From: Syntrophales bacterium
GTDB lineage: Bacteria > Desulfobacterota > Syntrophia > Syntrophales > UBA2210
DNA: 9,871 bases
Reading direction: 5' to 3'
NCBI GenBank assembly: GCA_030655735.1
Contig: JAUSPK010000027.1
Coordinates: forward strand, 1-9,871
Shown piece after piece: positions 1 to 6,774 of the stretch; the stretch's first letter is position 1; each line of letters begins with the position of its first letter. A program made the translations under genes and the position numbers. The notes beneath the pieces are model-generated. The model did no database searches. It was not told the DNA's origin and saw only the letters and a list, made by a program, of their open reading frames with translations.

Positions 1-12
1 GCCCGCTACGGT

Positions 13-1371
13 ATGAGTCTCACCGTTGATGACCTGGTAGAGATCGGCAAGCATACCCTGAAGTATGAAAACATCTTCAACAACCTGGCGGAATTCAGCA
101 AGATATGGGAGCCCTACCCCCAGTTCTACCGGACAGAGCCCCTCCCGCCGACCAACCGGGTCTTCGATGTCGATGACAGCGAGATCAAGGATATCTGGAA
201 CCGGATCGATGCCTACAAGGAAAAGGAGAAGTCCTGGGAGGTACGAATCCCGCATCTGCCTTCCATGCTGATCGGGGCGGGCGTCCTGGCAAAGATCGGC
301 GGCCAGGCGAAGGGGCTGAAGATCACAAAGGCCCTCTTTCTCTGTGATCCTGTCATGAAGCAGATCGGACGCGCCGACGAGATCATCGGCAGCCTTGCCG
401 CCAAGGGAATAAAGACGGTGCTCTTTACCGATATCGAACCCGATCCCCCCATCTGGGAAATCGACAACCTGGGTGAGCTCTACGCAAAGGAGGGGTGCGA
501 CGGGATCATCGCCATGGGGGGAGGAAGCTCCATGGATGCTGCCAAGGCCCTCTCCGTGCGGGTGACCCATCCCGGCCACATGTCCGAGTTCGAGAGCCTC
601 GCCGGGGGAACGGGAAAGATAAAGGATATCCTCCCCCCGGTCATCTGTATCCCGACCACATCGGGAACGGGGAGCGAGGCGAACACATACGCGGTCCTCA
701 CCGATACGGAGCGGGGGATCAAGTTCATCATCATGAGCGAGATCATGGTTCCGAACGTGGCGATCATCGACCCCGAAGTGACAAAGACCATGCCGAAGGG
801 CCTCACCGCCGAGACGGGGATCGACGCCCTCGCCCACTGTATCGAGGGGTATGTGGGGACCCTGATGCCCTACCATCCCTACTATTCGACGCTGGCCTAC
901 TATGGGATCAAACTGGTCGGAAAGAGCCTCCCCCGGGCCTACCATAACCCAGAGGATCTGGAGGCGCGGACGGATATGGCCATGGCGGCCGTCTACGGCG
1001 GCGCCGCCTTTACCAAGGGACTGGGCGTCGGACACAACCTCGGTCACGTCATCGGCGCCCGGTATCATATCTCCCACGGAAAATCGATTGCCCCGGGTCT
1101 GCTCTGCTTTGCCCGGGTAAACGAAAAGGCCTGCAGGGAGGACTTCGAGGATCTCGCCTGGACGCTGAACCATTCGAAGAACCTGGAAGAGGGGCTGCGC
1201 AAATTGTACGAAGAGGTCGGCATGCCCACCCGGTTCAGGGACCTGGGGGTACCGGAGAAAGACCTGCCGAGGATCGCCTTCGAGGCGTCAAAGGATGTGG
1301 TCAATATCGTCGGCAATCCCGTCCCTCTCGAGGAACGCCAGTTCCTGGAGCTGCTGAAGGAATTCTATTAA
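13..1371 (+). CDS. Iron-containing (group III) alcohol dehydrogenase
   Basis: NAD(P)-dependent oxidoreductase that interconverts alcohols and aldehydes or ketones in the cytoplasm using an active-site divalent metal, usually iron. Family signatures are clear: the nucleotide-binding GGGSSMD (residues 169-175), PTTSGTGSE (214-222), and the metal ligand set D271, H275, H341 and H355, whose spacing matches the D/H/H/H set of FucO-type enzymes. The dehydrogenase core begins near residue 80. The roughly 80 residues before it are an extension, making the 452-residue protein longer than the usual 380-400. The reading frame stays open to the window edge (Ala-Arg-Tyr-Gly before the ATG) and no ribosome-binding site is visible in the 12 upstream bases, so the true start may lie outside the window. 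It ends just before a strong hairpin and is convergent with the next gene. Family is certain; the substrate is unknown. Confidence 0.93.
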   Translation: MSLTVDDLVEIGKHTLKYENIFNNLAEFSKIWEPYPQFYRTEPLPPTNRVFDVDDSEIKDIWNRIDAYKEKEKSWEVRIPHLPSMLIGAGVLAKIGGQAKGLKITKALFLCDPVMKQIGRADEIIGSLAAKGIKTVLFTDIEPDPPIWEIDNLGELYAKEGCDGIIAMGGGSSMDAAKALSVRVTHPGHMSEFESLAGGTGKIKDILPPVICIPTTSGTGSEANTYAVLTDTERGIKFIIMSEIMVPNVAIIDPEVTKTMPKGLTAETGIDALAHCIEGYVGTLMPYHPYYSTLAYYGIKLVGKSLPRAYHNPEDLEARTDMAMAAVYGGAAFTKGLGVGHNLGHVIGARYHISHGKSIAPGLLCFARVNEKACREDFEDLAWTLNHSKNLEEGLRKLYEEVGMPTRFRDLGVPEKDLPRIAFEASKDVVNIVGNPVPLEERQFLELLKEFY

Positions 1372-1393
1372 AAGGCGCAGGGGAAACTTAACC

Positions 1394-1436
1394 ACACAAA
1401 GGGCCCCATTCCGTTCCGGAATGGGGCCCTTTGTGT
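1394..1436. terminator. Perfect 20-bp inverted repeat, probable bidirectional terminator
   Basis: The arms at 1394-1413 and 1417-1436 are perfect reverse complements of 20 bp around a three-base loop (TTC). The outer part of the stem has an A-run on the left arm and a T-run on the right arm (AAA/TTT flanking GGGCCCC), so a short U-tract is produced on either strand. It sits 22 bp after the alcohol dehydrogenase stop codon and about 105 bp beyond the 3' end of the convergent PPC gene, the usual place for a shared terminator. Confidence 0.82.
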
Positions 1437-1542
1437 ATCGAACCCTCTCACGGCCTGCCACGAATTCCCGGGGGTCGTATCTCGGACACACAGTGCCTCG
1501 ATTGCTGTTCGCGCTATTGGTACGTACGGCTGGATATGCGCA

Positions 1543-1986
1543 TTATGTCTGTAACAGTTTGAAGCCCAGACCAGGATCCACGACGCGTCTGCCGGGGGTA
1601 TCGGTCAGTTCAAACAGGATGACCTCCAGAATCTGCCATACCTTCACACCGGCACGGACACATCCCGTTACCGTATGATCTCCCCTCCCGCAGGCCATGT
1701 GCAGGTGCAGTGTGGGGTTGCCTTCCTCATCCGGGAACAGGGTACCGGTTCCCGCGACCTCATGCACATCGCCCAGGATGTGTGTCGCCGGAGTAATGGG
1801 GCGGGCATCCCCCCTCTCAGGGCCGACAACGAGCCTGCTCTCCCCTCCGGCACCACCCACGATGATCAGGGCGGCGGCGGCTATGCCCTTGTCGCGGGCG
1901 AACCGTTCAATCTCCTCATGAACCACCTCTCCGTCCTCCAACCGCAGCACGAAGGTTCGGCCTTGCTTTGCCTGTGAATATTGCAT
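1543..1986 (-). CDS. PPC/DUF296 domain protein
   Basis: Small cytoplasmic protein of 147 residues made of one PPC (plants and prokaryotes conserved, DUF296) domain, a fold that forms trimers. It begins with an Arg-Thr-Phe-Val-Leu-Arg-Leu strand (10-16). The core holds the HxH pair H94/H96 (LHLHMACGRG), known in the family as a putative metal site, then TVTGCVRAG (105-113) and the closing strand WQILEVILFEL (117-127). There is no AT-hook, so it is the stand-alone bacterial form, whose function is not established. An upstream GTG (1998) would add four residues. I prefer the ATG at 1986 because GAGGGG lies directly against the GTG but at a workable distance from the ATG. It is the last gene of the minus-strand cluster, 143 bp after the acyl-CoA synthetase. 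Confidence 0.82.
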   Translation of the reverse strand: MQYSQAKQGRTFVLRLEDGEVVHEEIERFARDKGIAAAALIIVGGAGGESRLVVGPERGDARPITPATHILGDVHEVAGTGTLFPDEEGNPTLHLHMACGRGDHTVTGCVRAGVKVWQILEVILFELTDTPGRRVVDPGLGFKLLQT

Positions 1987-2129
1987 TGTCCCTTTCACCC
2001 CTCTTGTATTAAAGTCTTAACGTACTCGCTTGAGAGCGATCGTATTGTTCAGGTGCCGCTCCGTTGAGATACCCGTGGCAGCCAATGAGGATGCGATGAC
2101 CGTCGATTGTTCTTCAGCCCTTTTCTCTC

Positions 2130-3650
2130 TCACAGGCCCTGGTGCTGCCGCTTCCTCAGCTCTTTTTTTAACACCTTGCCGACCATGCTCTTCGGGAGGG
2201 CATCAAGGAATTCAATCTCTTTGGGGAGCTTGAATGTTTTCAGTTTTGCCCTGCAGTATGAGATGATCTCATCGGTGTCGGCGCGCTCCCCTGGCATAAG
2301 CACCACAAATGCCTTGATATCCTCACCGTAGATCGGATCCTCTATACCGATGACCGCGGCCTCTGAAACCTTCGGGTGGGAAAAGAGCACCTCCTCGATC
2401 TCTCTCGGCGCGATATTTTCTCCTCCCTTGATGATAATATCCTTTTTACGGTCCGTAATGAAAAAATACCCGTCCTCATCCCGATAGCCGATATCACCGG
2501 TGTAGAGCCACCCGTCTCTGAGTACCTCGGCCGTCTCCTCCGGCTTATTCCAGTACCCTTTCATCAGCATGGGACCTGAGAGAACGATCTCCCCCTCCTC
2601 ACCGGGAGGGATCTCGCTGCCTTCAAAATCAACGACCTTCATCTTCGTGCCCTTCATCGGCACTCCGATAGAACCGACCTTTTTTGTTCCCTCAAGGGGA
2701 TTGGCCGCATTGTTGGCACCGGCCTCGGTGAGGCCCCAGCCTTCGGTAATCTCATAGCCGTACTTTTCCTTGAAACTATCCCATGTGTCACGGGTAAGCG
2801 GCGCCGAACCGCATGTCCAGTATTTCATCGAGCTGATATCGTACTTTTCCAGCCCGGGATACAGCAGCATGTAGATATACATGGCGGGAACGGCCGCAAT
2901 CGCGTTGGCCTTGTATTTTTCAATGGCGGCAAAGGTCTTTTCGATATCGAATGAGCTGAACAGGACCACCTTGCTACCCCCCCGAAGGGCGTTGTAATTC
3001 ATGCTGGCGATTCCGTATGAATGACACAGCGGCAAGATCCCGATGCCGGTCAAGCCGGGGGGCAGATGAAGGGTTTCCATCTGCATCTTCGCGTTGGAAT
3101 AGAGACTGTGGTGGGTGTGCATCACCCCCTTGGGGACCCCCGTAGTCCCTGCCGTATAAATCAGCGCGGCGAGTTCGTCATCTTCCATCTGTTCCGGTTC
3201 CAATTCACCCGAGCTCTTTTCCACAAGCCTGTGGTAGGAGAGGGTATGCGGCGGGACGTCATCATCGATCAGGATGATGTTTTTGATGGCCGGGGCCTGT
3301 TCCCGGCAGGCCTCGATCGTGGGGAGAAATTCCATACTGCTGACGACCGTCTCCGCCCCCGGATCCCGGTAGATGTAGGCGATCTCCTCAGCTCCCACCA
3401 GGAAATTGATGGGGACAACCACGGCCCCGATCGCGTACACCGCATAAAAACTTTCCACCGCCTCGGGACAGTTGGGCATCTGTATGATGACCCGGTCCCC
3501 CCGACCGACCCCCAGTTCCCTTAAGGCATTGCCCAATCGCCGCGAGTTTTGCCGTATCTGAACGTTAGTTATCTCACGTTCTTCGAATATCAGGGACACA
3601 TGCTCGCCAAATCGTTCGATTTCATTTCCTGAGAGTTCAGCGATGTTCAT
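2130..3650 (-). CDS. FadD-like acyl-CoA synthetase (AMP-forming)
   Basis: ANL-superfamily ligase: it activates a carboxylic acid with ATP to an acyl-adenylate and then transfers it to CoA. The 506 residues contain the full motif set: P-loop YTAGTTGVPKG (165-175), GWGLTEAG (304-311), YTGD (383-386), the hinge/A8 region ITDRKKDIIIKGGENIAPRE (398-417), and a C-terminal PKSMVGKVLKKEL (486-498) whose K492 is the predicted adenylation lysine. The PKSxVGKxLxxEL ending resembles medium- and long-chain fatty acid or aromatic acid ligases more than acetyl-CoA synthetase. The first in-frame ATG is at 3671, but AGGAG about 6 bases before the ATG at 3650 marks the latter as the start. The upstream hydrolase gene ends 100 bp away on the same strand. 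Substrate is not predictable; family is secure. Confidence 0.94.
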   Translation of the reverse strand: MNIAELSGNEIERFGEHVSLIFEEREITNVQIRQNSRRLGNALRELGVGRGDRVIIQMPNCPEAVESFYAVYAIGAVVVPINFLVGAEEIAYIYRDPGAETVVSSMEFLPTIEACREQAPAIKNIILIDDDVPPHTLSYHRLVEKSSGELEPEQMEDDELAALIYTAGTTGVPKGVMHTHHSLYSNAKMQMETLHLPPGLTGIGILPLCHSYGIASMNYNALRGGSKVVLFSSFDIEKTFAAIEKYKANAIAAVPAMYIYMLLYPGLEKYDISSMKYWTCGSAPLTRDTWDSFKEKYGYEITEGWGLTEAGANNAANPLEGTKKVGSIGVPMKGTKMKVVDFEGSEIPPGEEGEIVLSGPMLMKGYWNKPEETAEVLRDGWLYTGDIGYRDEDGYFFITDRKKDIIIKGGENIAPREIEEVLFSHPKVSEAAVIGIEDPIYGEDIKAFVVLMPGERADTDEIISYCRAKLKTFKLPKEIEFLDALPKSMVGKVLKKELRKRQHQGL

Positions 3651-3655
3651 AGTTT

Positions 3656-3661
3656 CTCCTT
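3656..3661 (-). promoter_or_regulatory. Ribosome-binding site fixing the acyl-CoA synthetase start
   Basis: On the minus strand AAGGAG is followed after five bases by the ATG at 3650. It lies inside the longer open frame that starts at 3671, so it argues that the first seven codons of that frame are not translated. Confidence 0.75.
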
Positions 3662-3750
3662 TCCCATTCATAGGCGCGTTCGATGCGATCAGGATACTTC
3701 CAAAAACAGGGGTATATCTTCATCTATAGAGGGCGTCTGCACACCCTTGT

Positions 3751-4566
3751 TCAACGATCAAGTCCACCGTGCAAAAACGAAATGATACTTTCAAAGGCCT
3801 TCGGGTCTTGGAGCAGGAAGAGATGGCCCCCTTCAAACACCTCAAGGCGGGACTGCGGGATCTGTCTGTGTATCGCCTCAAGATTGGAGGCGGGGGCAAT
3901 GCCGTCGTAACGGCCGCCGCAGATGAATACGGGCATCCGGAGGGTGGGAAGCCGGTCATGGGTATCGTGCCCCGCGCGTGCCCCGATCTGGCGACGGGCG
4001 CCTGCTTTCCGTCCCGGCTCGTCCGCCCCGACCAGCAAGGTTGCCTCTACCTGGTCCACGAGGTCTTGGAGCTTCTGCGGGTGGGCGGCCTGCCATGCGG
4101 CGTCCCGGCGCGTATCGCTGAGTAGAACCGTGCCCAGGGCCCTTTCGCGCGGGGTCAGATCGCCGAGTTCGTGCAGCGGAAACGATGCCCCCCCGACACC
4201 GCCGCTGCTGGTACACGCCAGCACCAGCCGTTCGACACGTTCGGGGCAGCGGATCGCAAATTCCTGGGCCACCATCCCCCCGAAGGATATGCCCATCAGA
4301 AAGCACCGGTCCCACCCCACCGCCGCCAGCAGGCCTTCGGTGTCCATGGCATAGTCCGCCATGGTATAGGGGATGTCCGGTCGGTCGGTCTGCCCGAGGC
4401 CGCGCTGATCATAGGTGAGAATCTCAAAATGGTCCGCAAGGGGGGAATCGAAGATGGAGGGCCGGTGGCGCAGATCCCCCCCGGTGCCGCCGATGTAGAG
4501 GAGGCGCCTCCCTGTGCCGCGAACCTCATAATAGATGCGAATGTCACGAACGGTAACGAATGGCAT
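3751..4566 (-). CDS. Alpha/beta hydrolase
   Basis: Soluble serine hydrolase of 271 residues. It shows an N-terminal beta-strand region ending in LLYIGGTGG (22-30, taking the HGxxG-like oxyanion-loop position), the strand YDQRGLGQTDRP (52-63), the nucleophile elbow GISFGG with Ser94 (92-97), the likely acid Asp221 in CGGRYDGIAP, and the base His248 in FEGGHLF. Overall it resembles the 3-oxoadipate enol-lactonase/C-C hydrolase branch, so lactone, ester or C-C bond cleavage are all possible. The open frame extends 23 codons upstream to 4635. The start at 4566 is preferred because AGGAAGAGGG sits just before it and the preceding residues (Arg-rich, no homology-like pattern) look untranslated. It lies between the iron-sulfur subunit and acyl-CoA synthetase genes, consistent with a joint catabolic pathway. 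Specific reaction unknown. Confidence 0.9.
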   Translation of the reverse strand: MPFVTVRDIRIYYEVRGTGRRLLYIGGTGGDLRHRPSIFDSPLADHFEILTYDQRGLGQTDRPDIPYTMADYAMDTEGLLAAVGWDRCFLMGISFGGMVAQEFAIRCPERVERLVLACTSSGGVGGASFPLHELGDLTPRERALGTVLLSDTRRDAAWQAAHPQKLQDLVDQVEATLLVGADEPGRKAGARRQIGARAGHDTHDRLPTLRMPVFICGGRYDGIAPASNLEAIHRQIPQSRLEVFEGGHLFLLQDPKAFESIISFLHGGLDR

Positions 4567-4681
4567 CGATACCCTCTTCCTGCGGACGAATGAAACTTTA
4601 AACCTCACGCCTGCTCGCGCGTACCGTGTACACAACCGGAATGGGCAGTAATGTTTTTGTCTTGGCCGAGCGTATCAGAAA

Positions 4682-5386
4682 CTACGGACCCTGTCCATCG
4701 CCCCGCAGCCGTGTGCGCAGGTCCAGGATATGCCGCGCCGGGTATACGGCCGTGGGGCAGACGCGGCTGCAGGCCAGGGCCCGGTTGCACAGACGCTCCC
4801 CCCGCTCGCCACCTGCCTGTTTCAGCAGGGCCCGGGCGCCCTTCCCCGTGGTCTTCTGAAGCTCCGTATTCAGGGCGGCCAGGGCGGCCGGCCCCATGAA
4901 GGGTTTCCCCTCGCCGGCTACCGGGCAGGCCGAGACGCAGCAGCCGCACTCGATACAGTTCTCAAAACGCTCGAAGCGTTTGATACCCTCCGGGAGTTTT
5001 TTGCCCCCCAGGTCCTCCGCGCCTCTCAGATAATTCCACCTCTCATCAATGTCTTTATACAAAGGGGCCATATCCACGGCCAGATCCCCCAGGAGAGGAA
5101 ACCCGGGAAGGGGCTCCAGTGTGATGGTCCCCCCCTTGAACTGAGAGATACGTGTGACGCAGGCCAACCGCTCTTCACCGTTGATAAGCATCCCGCAGGT
5201 TCCGCACGAGGAGTGGTGGCACGAGCGCCGGAACATCAGGGTGGGCTCCTGAGCGCTCTGGATCATTTCAAGCGCGTCCAGGATGCTGATGTCCGCATCG
5301 ATGGTCAGGGTAAAGGTCTCAAAGCTGGGCGGCGTTTTGCTTTCGGGCCGGTGACGGCGGATCTTCAGCCGGATCTTCTTTTTCAT
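4682..5386 (-). CDS. SdhB/FrdB-like iron-sulfur subunit
   Basis: Electron-transfer protein of 234 residues related to the iron-sulfur subunit of succinate dehydrogenase/fumarate reductase. The N-terminal plant-type ferredoxin domain carries the [2Fe-2S] ligands C56, C61, C64 and C76 (C-x4-C-x2-C-x11-C). The C-terminal domain has C144-x2-C147-x2-C150-x3-C154 followed by C200-x5-C206-x3-C210, the same spacing as the [4Fe-4S]/[3Fe-4S] pair of E. coli SdhB. It begins 11 bp after the GlpA-like flavoprotein gene, whose TAA stop abuts the AAGGAG ribosome-binding site used here, so the two are almost certainly co-translated partners. No SdhA-type flavoprotein and no SdhC/D anchor is in the window. 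I therefore infer that it takes electrons from the GlpA-like subunit, with an unknown acceptor. Confidence 0.93.
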   Translation of the reverse strand: MKKKIRLKIRRHRPESKTPPSFETFTLTIDADISILDALEMIQSAQEPTLMFRRSCHHSSCGTCGMLINGEERLACVTRISQFKGGTITLEPLPGFPLLGDLAVDMAPLYKDIDERWNYLRGAEDLGGKKLPEGIKRFERFENCIECGCCVSACPVAGEGKPFMGPAALAALNTELQKTTGKGARALLKQAGGERGERLCNRALACSRVCPTAVYPARHILDLRTRLRGDGQGP

Positions 5387-5397
5387 GTAAGGCTCCT

Positions 5398-6576
5398 TTA
5401 TGGACCATCTTCAGCCCCCACGGCGTAAAACCGGCGCCATGAGAGGAGCGGGGTTGTGCGGGTACGGCAGGCAATCTTATGCCCCGTCTTGCGGCAGATC
5501 AGATCGGCGGTCTTTTCGGCCATGGCCCGCACCGTCGTTGCCTTCCCCCCCAGGAGGGAGACAATCCCCTCCACGCCGTGGGTGTCCTTGTGATCGTAAC
5601 ACTCAAAGGTGCGGCTGATCTGCTGCGGACTCGACGCCTCGGCATCCCGGATCAGGGGCCGCGCGGCGCTCCAGACCGAACGGACCGGCGCCCCTCCCAC
5701 CGCCGGCACCATCAGGGAACAGTTTTCTATTATTCGGGTAATATGCTTCTTTGGAAGGGTCACGTCATCCGGGTCATCGGTCAGCCACAGCGAGGTCCCC
5801 AGGACAGAAAGCCCGCGCTGGGGAACGATGATATCCCCTTCGCCGGCCGGGCGCATCCGGTTGATCACCATATTGGTCACCCTCCCCTCGACGGCAACTA
5901 GTACCCCCGGTCCCGGCTGGACCGGGACATTGATGCCGGCCAACGCCGCCACGCGTCCGGCCCAGGCCCCGGCGGCATTGACGACCAGATCCCCCTTCAC
6001 TATGCTCGTCTTTCGGGTCTTGTAATTGAGGATCTCCACGCCGGTTACCCTCCCCGCCCGGGTATCGATCCACTGGACCTCGCAGAATGGATGGAGCCTC
6101 GCCCCGTTCTGGCGGGCCGTGGCAAAGAAGTGCATGGCCAGCCGCCAGGCATCGATGGTGGCGTCGGGGACCTGCAGGGCAACTCTGACCTCCGGCGTCA
6201 GGGCCGGTTCCAGTTTCCGTGCCTGAGTGGCCGAAAGCTTTTTCGCCTCGATGCCGGAGGCGAGACAGGCGTCCAGGAGGGTTTTACCGTACGCCTCGTC
6301 GTCCGGTGAGATGGCCACGAACAGGCCGTCATTCTGTTCCAGGGCCTGGGGGGCGATTCTGCGCAGAATGTTATTTTCTTCGACGCATTCGACGGCCGCC
6401 GCGCGATCGTGTACCGCGTAACGCGCGCCGCTGTGCAGCAGGCCGTGGTGCCGCCCCGTGGTGCCGGAGAGCAGATCGCCCTTCTCGAAAAGGGACACCT
6501 CAAAGCCGCGCAGGGTGAGATCATGGGCAAGCGCCGCTCCCGCGCCGCCGCCGCCGATGACAATGATATGTTCCAT
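5398..6576 (-). CDS. GlpA/GlpD-like FAD-dependent oxidoreductase
   Basis: Flavoprotein of the DAO/glycerol-3-phosphate dehydrogenase family, 392 residues. It has the N-terminal dinucleotide-binding G8-x-G10-x2-G13, a GRHHGLLHSGARY segment (41-53) very close to that of anaerobic GlpA, a second FAD-contact region VVNAAGAWAG (198-207), the substrate-side AARPLIRD (304-311), and GGKATTVRAMAE (343-354), matching the GGKLTTYRxLAE of GlpD. It ends soon after, so the C-terminal BFD-like [2Fe-2S] domain of full GlpA (about 540 residues) is absent. An in-frame TGA three codons before the ATG fixes the start, although the preceding GAGGGGG is unusually close. Its partner is the SdhB-like gene 11 bp downstream rather than GlpB/GlpC. 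Substrate may be glycerol-3-phosphate or another 2-hydroxy compound; this is unresolved. Confidence 0.92.
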   Translation of the reverse strand: MEHIIVIGGGGAGAALAHDLTLRGFEVSLFEKGDLLSGTTGRHHGLLHSGARYAVHDRAAAVECVEENNILRRIAPQALEQNDGLFVAISPDDEAYGKTLLDACLASGIEAKKLSATQARKLEPALTPEVRVALQVPDATIDAWRLAMHFFATARQNGARLHPFCEVQWIDTRAGRVTGVEILNYKTRKTSIVKGDLVVNAAGAWAGRVAALAGINVPVQPGPGVLVAVEGRVTNMVINRMRPAGEGDIIVPQRGLSVLGTSLWLTDDPDDVTLPKKHITRIIENCSLMVPAVGGAPVRSVWSAARPLIRDAEASSPQQISRTFECYDHKDTHGVEGIVSLLGGKATTVRAMAEKTADLICRKTGHKIACRTRTTPLLSWRRFYAVGAEDGP

Positions 6577-6643
6577 ACCCCCTCACAATGCACAAAGGAG
6601 ATGAACCAAAATCAAGTTTACACTTCAGGACATCACTCTTTCT

Positions 6644-6747
6644 ATCTAACATTGAACCGTTGATAACCCCGTAAAAAGTCCAAAATCTCCTCCCCCTTGA
6701 TGGGGGAGGGGAAATCTGACTTTTTACGAATGCATCAACCGTTAGAT
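6644..6747. repeat. Palindromic MITE/REP-like intergenic element
   Basis: A roughly 104-bp imperfect palindrome. Perfect 10-bp arms GTAAAAAGTC (6671-6680) and GACTTTTTAC (6718-6727) enclose a second stem CCTCCCCC/GGGGGAGG (6689-6696 with 6702-6709) around a TTGAT loop. Outside these, ATCTAAC (6644-6650) and GTTGAT (6659-6664) are mirrored by ATCAAC (6734-6739) and GTTAGAT (6741-6747), the left side carrying a few extra bases. It contains no gene. It lies between the DUF2284 gene and the flavoprotein gene, both on the minus strand, so transcripts would fold into a long hairpin there. I recall similar GTAAAAAGTC palindromes as dispersed repeats in Desulfobacterota genomes, but this cannot be verified here. 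Confidence 0.68.
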
Positions 6748-6774
6748 CGTTCCATTTTTTTGCCCGGCACGTCA

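Noticed and set aside
1437..1542. Search for a tRNA or small RNA between the terminator and the PPC gene
   Set aside because: No cloverleaf, conserved T-loop or other RNA signature could be made out.
4730..5428. A 232-codon open frame on the plus strand opposite the iron-sulfur subunit
   Set aside because: No domain or ribosome-binding site; the minus strand has all cluster-binding cysteines in frame.
6601..6663. A 20-codon plus-strand ORF (MNQNQVYTSG...) directly after AAAGGAG
   Set aside because: The ribosome-binding site touches the ATG with no spacing, and the ORF runs into the palindromic element; no supporting features.
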